A DNA stretch of 64,000 nucleotides from Rhynochetos jubatus. Its lineage: Eukaryota; Chordata; Aves; Eurypygiformes; Rhynochetidae. The notes under the pieces were generated by a model. It was not told the DNA's origin and made no database searches. It worked only from the letters and a program-made list of their open reading frames with translations. The position numbers and the translations under genes were made by a program. The stretch's first letter is position 1. Every line of letters begins with the position of its first letter. Positions 61,501-64,000 of the stretch are shown here, piece after piece. The stretch spans positions 28,519,408-28,583,407 of the forward strand of contig CM050657.1 in NCBI GenBank assembly GCA_027574665.1. Direction: 5' to 3'.

Positions 61501-62575
61501 TGTTTCTCAAATCTGATTTCCTTTCTTAACTAAATGTGGAATGAGTTTAGAGGTACTACTGAAACTGCATCCTTTGTTTTCAATAATAGCAGTATTGTCT
61601 GAAAGGATATTATAAGATTAAGAATACTTTCTCAGCAGAATGTTCTCTGCACCTTTCTAGTCATCACATGCTAAACCTGTTAGATGGTAGCACGCTCCTG
61701 TACAGAATATTTGCACATGTAATCATAGCATCGTCCCTGACAGAAAAGGGGATATTTATAACAGAAATGGTGCCAACCACTTCTTTTTTAGATCGTTGAA
61801 GTCGTAAATACCAAACGGCTGCGATAGCTCTGCTGGGTGTTGCAAGTGCCCCTAAAGCTTCTGCTTTGCAACCTTTATGCTGGTGGCCTCTGTTCGGTAT
61901 TGTTTCTCCTGCTGTTGGTGGAGATGACTTTTCATTGCTCAGCACCAGTTATAATCTCTCATCCTGGCATCAGGGGCTCAGTTCCTGGTGTCAGTGAGTT
62001 ATACTGCAGTTTGCAAACTGCACACAAACATTCCTTTTCTATTCTTGTACCTGCCAGCAATAATTAAGTTGTATTTAATTGTTAAACAAGCAATTCTGAC
62101 TTCACTGAATGTATGAATTATTTTCAGCAATGCTTTTGGAACAGTACCCGTGGCTGCTACTGCACAGACACAGCCTGCATCTTCGAGTGTGCCTGCTCCA
62201 TTTGGAGGTATATGTCTAACGACCTTTTGTGGACTGTAAGCAAACACCTTACGAACTTCTAGTTGATAGTGCTACATTTTGACACTAGTGATGTTGAAGT
62301 TGTGAAAGGATGCCAAAAAAGTACTGTTGTGATGAATTTCAAATGAAACATTTTATTATTAATCCCTAATTTTTATGTAGTTTTAGATAGTTTTGTATCT
62401 CTGTGTGAAAACTGTATAAATGTAATGAGTCAGACTGGGTGCTTTTAAAAGACTTTTAAATAAAATGGTTTTTATCTTTCAGCAACACCTTCCACAAATC
62501 CATTTGTAGCTGCCCCTGTTGCCCCAGTGGCACCTTCAACAAATCCATTCCAGACCAATAGCCGAGGAGCAACAG
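30892..62575 (+). CDS. AGFG1: AGFG1, ArfGAP with FG repeats 1 (5' part, ten constitutive exons)
   Basis: Ten in-phase exons (30892-31058, 40451-40544, 50720-50835, 51400-51562, 52822-52978, 58436-58555, 60202-60411, 61252-61435, 62128-62207, 62483-62575) encode 461 residues; about 100 C-terminal residues lie beyond the window. The N-terminus MAASAKRKQEEKHLK precedes an ArfGAP fold with a C4 zinc finger (Cys29, 32, 49, 52), the downstream RGLNPPHRVKSISM, and CKQIWLGLFDDRSSAIPDF. Residues about 127-461 are Ser/Ala/Asn-rich with FG and NPF-type motifs (NFGGF, DFGAF, TNPF), as in human AGFG1. The family acts in clathrin-mediated sorting by binding EPS15 and VAMP7, and is also known as the HIV Rev cofactor hRIP. 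No damage was seen. Identity is very secure. Confidence 0.97.
34434..34604 (+). repeat. CR1 LINE fragment, 3' end
   Basis: Contains GCAGGAACAGGCTGCCTGGA, ACCTGCTCTAGGTGAACCTG and GATCCCTTCCAACCCCTACC, ending CTCTGTGATA. About 170 bp, similar in type to the 14796-15284 copy, and old. Confidence 0.85.
36526..36562. repeat. Perfect inverted repeat, 15-bp arms, 7-base loop
   Basis: ACATGTGGCATGTTC (36526-36540) and GAACATGCCACATGT (36548-36562) are exact reverse complements around TAGCTAT. As RNA from either strand it would form a 15-bp hairpin. It lies in AGFG1 intron 1. Confidence 0.9.
40451..40544 (+). CDS. AGFG1: AGFG1 coding exon 2
   Basis: The acceptor is CTTCTTCTTTTAG and the donor AATGAA|GTAAGT. 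The 94-nt exon encodes residues 57-87: RGLNPPHRVKSISMTTFTQQ then EIEFLQKHGNE, core of the ArfGAP domain. Confidence 0.97.
40545..50719 (+). other. AGFG1: AGFG1 intron 2
   Basis: Intron of 10175 bp, T-rich on the sense strand. It includes a poly(T) run at about 43919-43936, CA-rich A/C patches near 42880-42905, and a small imperfect stem at 43056-43096. No exon or sizeable mobile element was recognised. Confidence 0.8.
50720..50835 (+). CDS. AGFG1: AGFG1 coding exon 3
   Basis: The acceptor is TTTTTTCTATAAG and the donor CGATG|GTAAGA. Encodes residues 88-125: VCKQIWLGLFDDRSSAIPDF then RDPQKVKEFLQEKYEKKR, identical in meaning to the human ArfGAP segment. Confidence 0.97.
51400..51562 (+). CDS. 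AGFG1: AGFG1 coding exon 4
   Basis: The acceptor is TTTGAATGTAG and the donor AGCCAA|GTGAGT. Encodes residues 127-180 (YVPPEQAKVVASVHASISGS, TSSTPEVKPLKSLLGEAAPT), the end of the ArfGAP fold and a Ser-rich linker. Confidence 0.97.
51563..52821 (+). other. AGFG1: AGFG1 intron 4, carries a CR1
   Basis: Intron of 1259 bp. The main content is the inverted CR1 at 52241-52599. Confidence 0.85.
52241..52599 (-). repeat. CR1 LINE fragment, inverted
   Basis: Begins with the inverted tail (TAGAATCATATAGAGTCACA), then GGTTTGGGTTGGAAGGGACC, CCAGCCTGGCCTTGGACACT and GCCCTTGTGAAAAGTCCTCC. About 360 bp, opposite to AGFG1. Close to the subfamily of the 22.2 and 29.7 kb copies. Confidence 0.93.
52822..52978 (+). 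CDS. AGFG1: AGFG1 coding exon 5
   Basis: The acceptor is GTTGTTTGTAG and the donor CATACAG|GTAAGT. Encodes residues 181-232: SPVVVRSQGQQPQEKKQFDL, LLSDLGSDIFAAAHPQST and the first NFANFAHFN repeat. Confidence 0.97.
53446..53464. repeat. (TG)n microsatellite
   Basis: About nine uninterrupted TG units inside AGFG1 intron 5. Confidence 0.9.
56136..57200. mobile_element. Degraded ERVL-like LTR relic
   Basis: The text matches the pattern of a common avian ERVL-type LTR: GATGGGATGAGCTTGGCTGT, then repeated phrases of the type CTGCTCCAGTGTGG and CCACAGCTCCTGCCAG, then TGCCTGGAGCACCTCCTCTC, CTGACCTGGGTGTCTGCAGA and CCTTTCCTAAATATGATAGC. Ends are approximate and no target duplication was found. The family is assigned from memory. 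Overlapping open frames on both strands here are products of the GC-rich tandem phrases, not genes. Confidence 0.7.
58436..58555 (+). CDS. AGFG1: AGFG1 coding exon 6
   Basis: The acceptor is GCAATTTACAG and the donor AATACAG|GTAGAA. The 120-nt exon is phase-symmetric and encodes AQNSANAGFADFDAFRQSSG then SSNFGGFPTASQSSF. Confidence 0.96.
59186..59257 (+). CDS. AGFG1: AGFG1 cassette exon (72 nt)
   Basis: The acceptor is TTTCTGGCTGTCCAG and the donor TACACA|GTAAGT. The segment reads AFRTLSSSCSFGEFTSAF then PLQAVH and is 24 codons, phase 1-1, so it can be included or skipped without changing frame. I recall a similar optional peptide in a mammalian AGFG1 isoform. It adds an FG dipeptide (SFGEF). 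Inclusion in this species cannot be judged from sequence. Confidence 0.85.
60202..60411 (+). CDS. AGFG1: AGFG1 coding exon 7
   Basis: The acceptor is CTTTGTTACAG and the donor GGGCAAG|GTATTA. The 210-nt phase-symmetric exon contains VNANFAHFDNFPKSSSADFG and ADKYAALANLDNIFSAGQ. Confidence 0.97.
61252..61435 (+). CDS. AGFG1: AGFG1 coding exon 8
   Basis: The acceptor is TTTCTTTCTTCCTAG and the donor GTTAGCAG|GTACTT. Encodes residues 344-403, including SDKYAALAELDSVFSS, a second copy of the DKYAALA.LD..FS motif of exon 7. Confidence 0.97.
62128..62207 (+). CDS. AGFG1: AGFG1 coding exon 9
   Basis: The acceptor is GAATTATTTTCAG and the donor TTTGGAG|GTATAT. The 80-nt exon encodes NAFGTVPVAATAQTQPASSS then VPAPFG. 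Confidence 0.96.
62483..62575 (+). CDS. AGFG1: AGFG1 coding exon 10
   Basis: The acceptor is TTTTTATCTTTCAG and the donor GCAACAG|GTTAGG. The 93-nt phase-symmetric exon has two TNPF motifs (STNPFVAAPV, STNPFQTN), candidate EH-domain ligands. Confidence 0.96.
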
Positions 62576-64000
62576 GTTAGGAAAAAACCACTAAGTGTTT
62601 GAGAAACTTTTGTTCAAGACTTGCATTGATTTTTTTTTTCTATAGCTATGTAATTTGTTCCTTAAAGATTTTCTGTATTACCTGTCTCTAGTCTATCTGA
62701 TATGTTGTTTGTGTTCAATGTAGACTACAATATTTATCAATAGGCTGCAGAAATCTGCTTCAACTTTTTTTTTTTGAGATAAATGACGTTTTTTATTTGG
62801 CTGAGGACATTATTTTCCTTTTCCTGGCCCAATCCTAGGATTATCACATGGTGGCCATGAAAAATGTCAAAATGATCTGTTTCAGATCATCTAATACTGT
62901 CTAAGCCATTTGTAGTCTGTGTGTTACCAGTTGGGCACCTTCCAAGACTGTAACCTTGGCTTTGAAGCATGCTTCATAGCAGGTTGCCTTGAAATCGGGC
63001 ATCTTGAAAGCCCTGCTGCTGAGCTGGTACGCTTGCTTTATGATTTCTTTAATGCCAAGTCCTGAAAGTCCTCAGAAGTAGTTGGAGCTAAAACCAGGAA
63101 AGACAAGGCTTTCAGGCTGTTACCTCCTCACCAGTCCACTTACTCAGTGCACTGGTGGTGTCCTTTATTTTTGTTTTGTACCAGTAAAGCATATCTTGAA
63201 ATACAATCTTTGCACTCATGAATTACATTAATTTTCTGGGGGAGAATCGTTCATCTATTGATTAAAAACTTAATGACTTTTTAAAAAACAAACTTGTACT
63301 TTTCTTTAAAACACTGAACATGGATTTAGATGACTGCTAGATTATGCTAATTTTCCTCTCTATAGGCACAGCTAAATTTTGGCACTTATCTATTAACTGG
63401 GCTTCCATAGATTTTAATCTGCTGATGTGTGCATTTTAATGTTGTGTTGTGCTTTGCTCAAAGATTTTTAGGTAGTCAGAGTTAAGCTGATCAGGCTGAG
63501 TTAAAACAGAATTGATCAAATTCATGTCCTCTGCTGAAAGGAATCCTGTTTTCAGTCCCTTTCGAGACACTATGCAGCTAAACTTGTTCAGCTATTTCAT
63601 GCCCAAAATATCTTTTTCCTTGTTTTAATCTCATTCCTAACTGTGCTATTTTGGGTCATCATTAAGAGCTTCTGGCCTCTTTAGATAAATTTGACTACAG
63701 CAACTCTGTCCTTCCCCCTTCTAAGCTGCTATCCTTGGCTTGCAGAGGTTCCAGCCCTTTGGCAGCTATACTGATGCTATATACTAGATGACAGTGATAA
63801 TGACTACAAATAAAGACAATATTCTGCCCTTTTTGGTGTAAGGTGTGAACATGTAGCTTGTCCTTTTATGCTAAGCTTTCTTTCTGCATGAACTTTGCTC
63901 TTTATTACATGGGAGATCTGTTTTGTAGTGTTTATGGTTTCCTTAGTTTAAGCTATTGCTGGTCCATGCTATGGACAAATTGTTGGCTACATGTACATGT
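62576..64000 (+). other. AGFG1: AGFG1 intron 10 (continues past the window)
   Basis: No further AGFG1 exon was found before the right edge. The remaining exons, including the C-terminal STNPFL end, lie outside. Confidence 0.75.

Noticed and set aside
1..64000. tRNA, rRNA, CRISPR or operon-type features
   Set aside because: None seen; the window is vertebrate nuclear DNA.

Overview
This window looks like a bird genome. It has several truncated CR1 retrotransposon 3' ends (with tails related to ATTCTATGAT), an avian-type solo LTR, and vertebrate genes whose CpG-island promoters contrast sharply with AT-rich introns. I cannot name the species. The CR1 and LTR types fit a neoavian better than chicken, but that is inference from memory of repeat families.

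Three conserved protein-coding genes lie on the + strand. (1) The last three coding exons of MFF, the tail-anchored mitochondrial fission factor that recruits DRP1 (2466-5885), followed by its 3'UTR and poly(A) signal; the rest of the gene lies left of the window. (2) The complete four-exon MRPL44 gene (8036-11384), a mitoribosomal large-subunit protein with an RNase III-like and a dsRNA-binding domain, behind a large CpG island. (3) The first ten constitutive coding exons, plus one cassette exon, of AGFG1 (30892 to beyond the right edge), an ArfGAP-fold protein with FG repeats. MFF and MRPL44 share a mitochondrial theme; nothing suggests functional coupling with AGFG1.

Layout: 1-6.4 kb MFF 3' end; 6.7-8.5 kb MRPL44 CpG island; 8.0-11.5 kb MRPL44; 11.5-30 kb gene-poor by recognised genes, holding a solo LTR with an exact 5-bp target duplication (12260-13063) and four CR1 copies; 30.2-31.6 kb AGFG1 CpG island; 31-64 kb AGFG1, with introns of about 9.4 and 10.2 kb, two more CR1 pieces and an old ERVL-like LTR relic.

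The main unexplained signal is on the - strand at 19.9-28.1 kb. A set of short open segments is bounded by good splice-site sequences, several joining in phase, and reading like protein. Some in-frame stops interrupt the wider set. It could be an unrecognised multi-exon gene or the decaying remains of one, perhaps initiated from the shared CpG island upstream of AGFG1. I could not identify the family; some segments faintly resemble ASH/HYDIN-type ciliary proteins, which is speculation.
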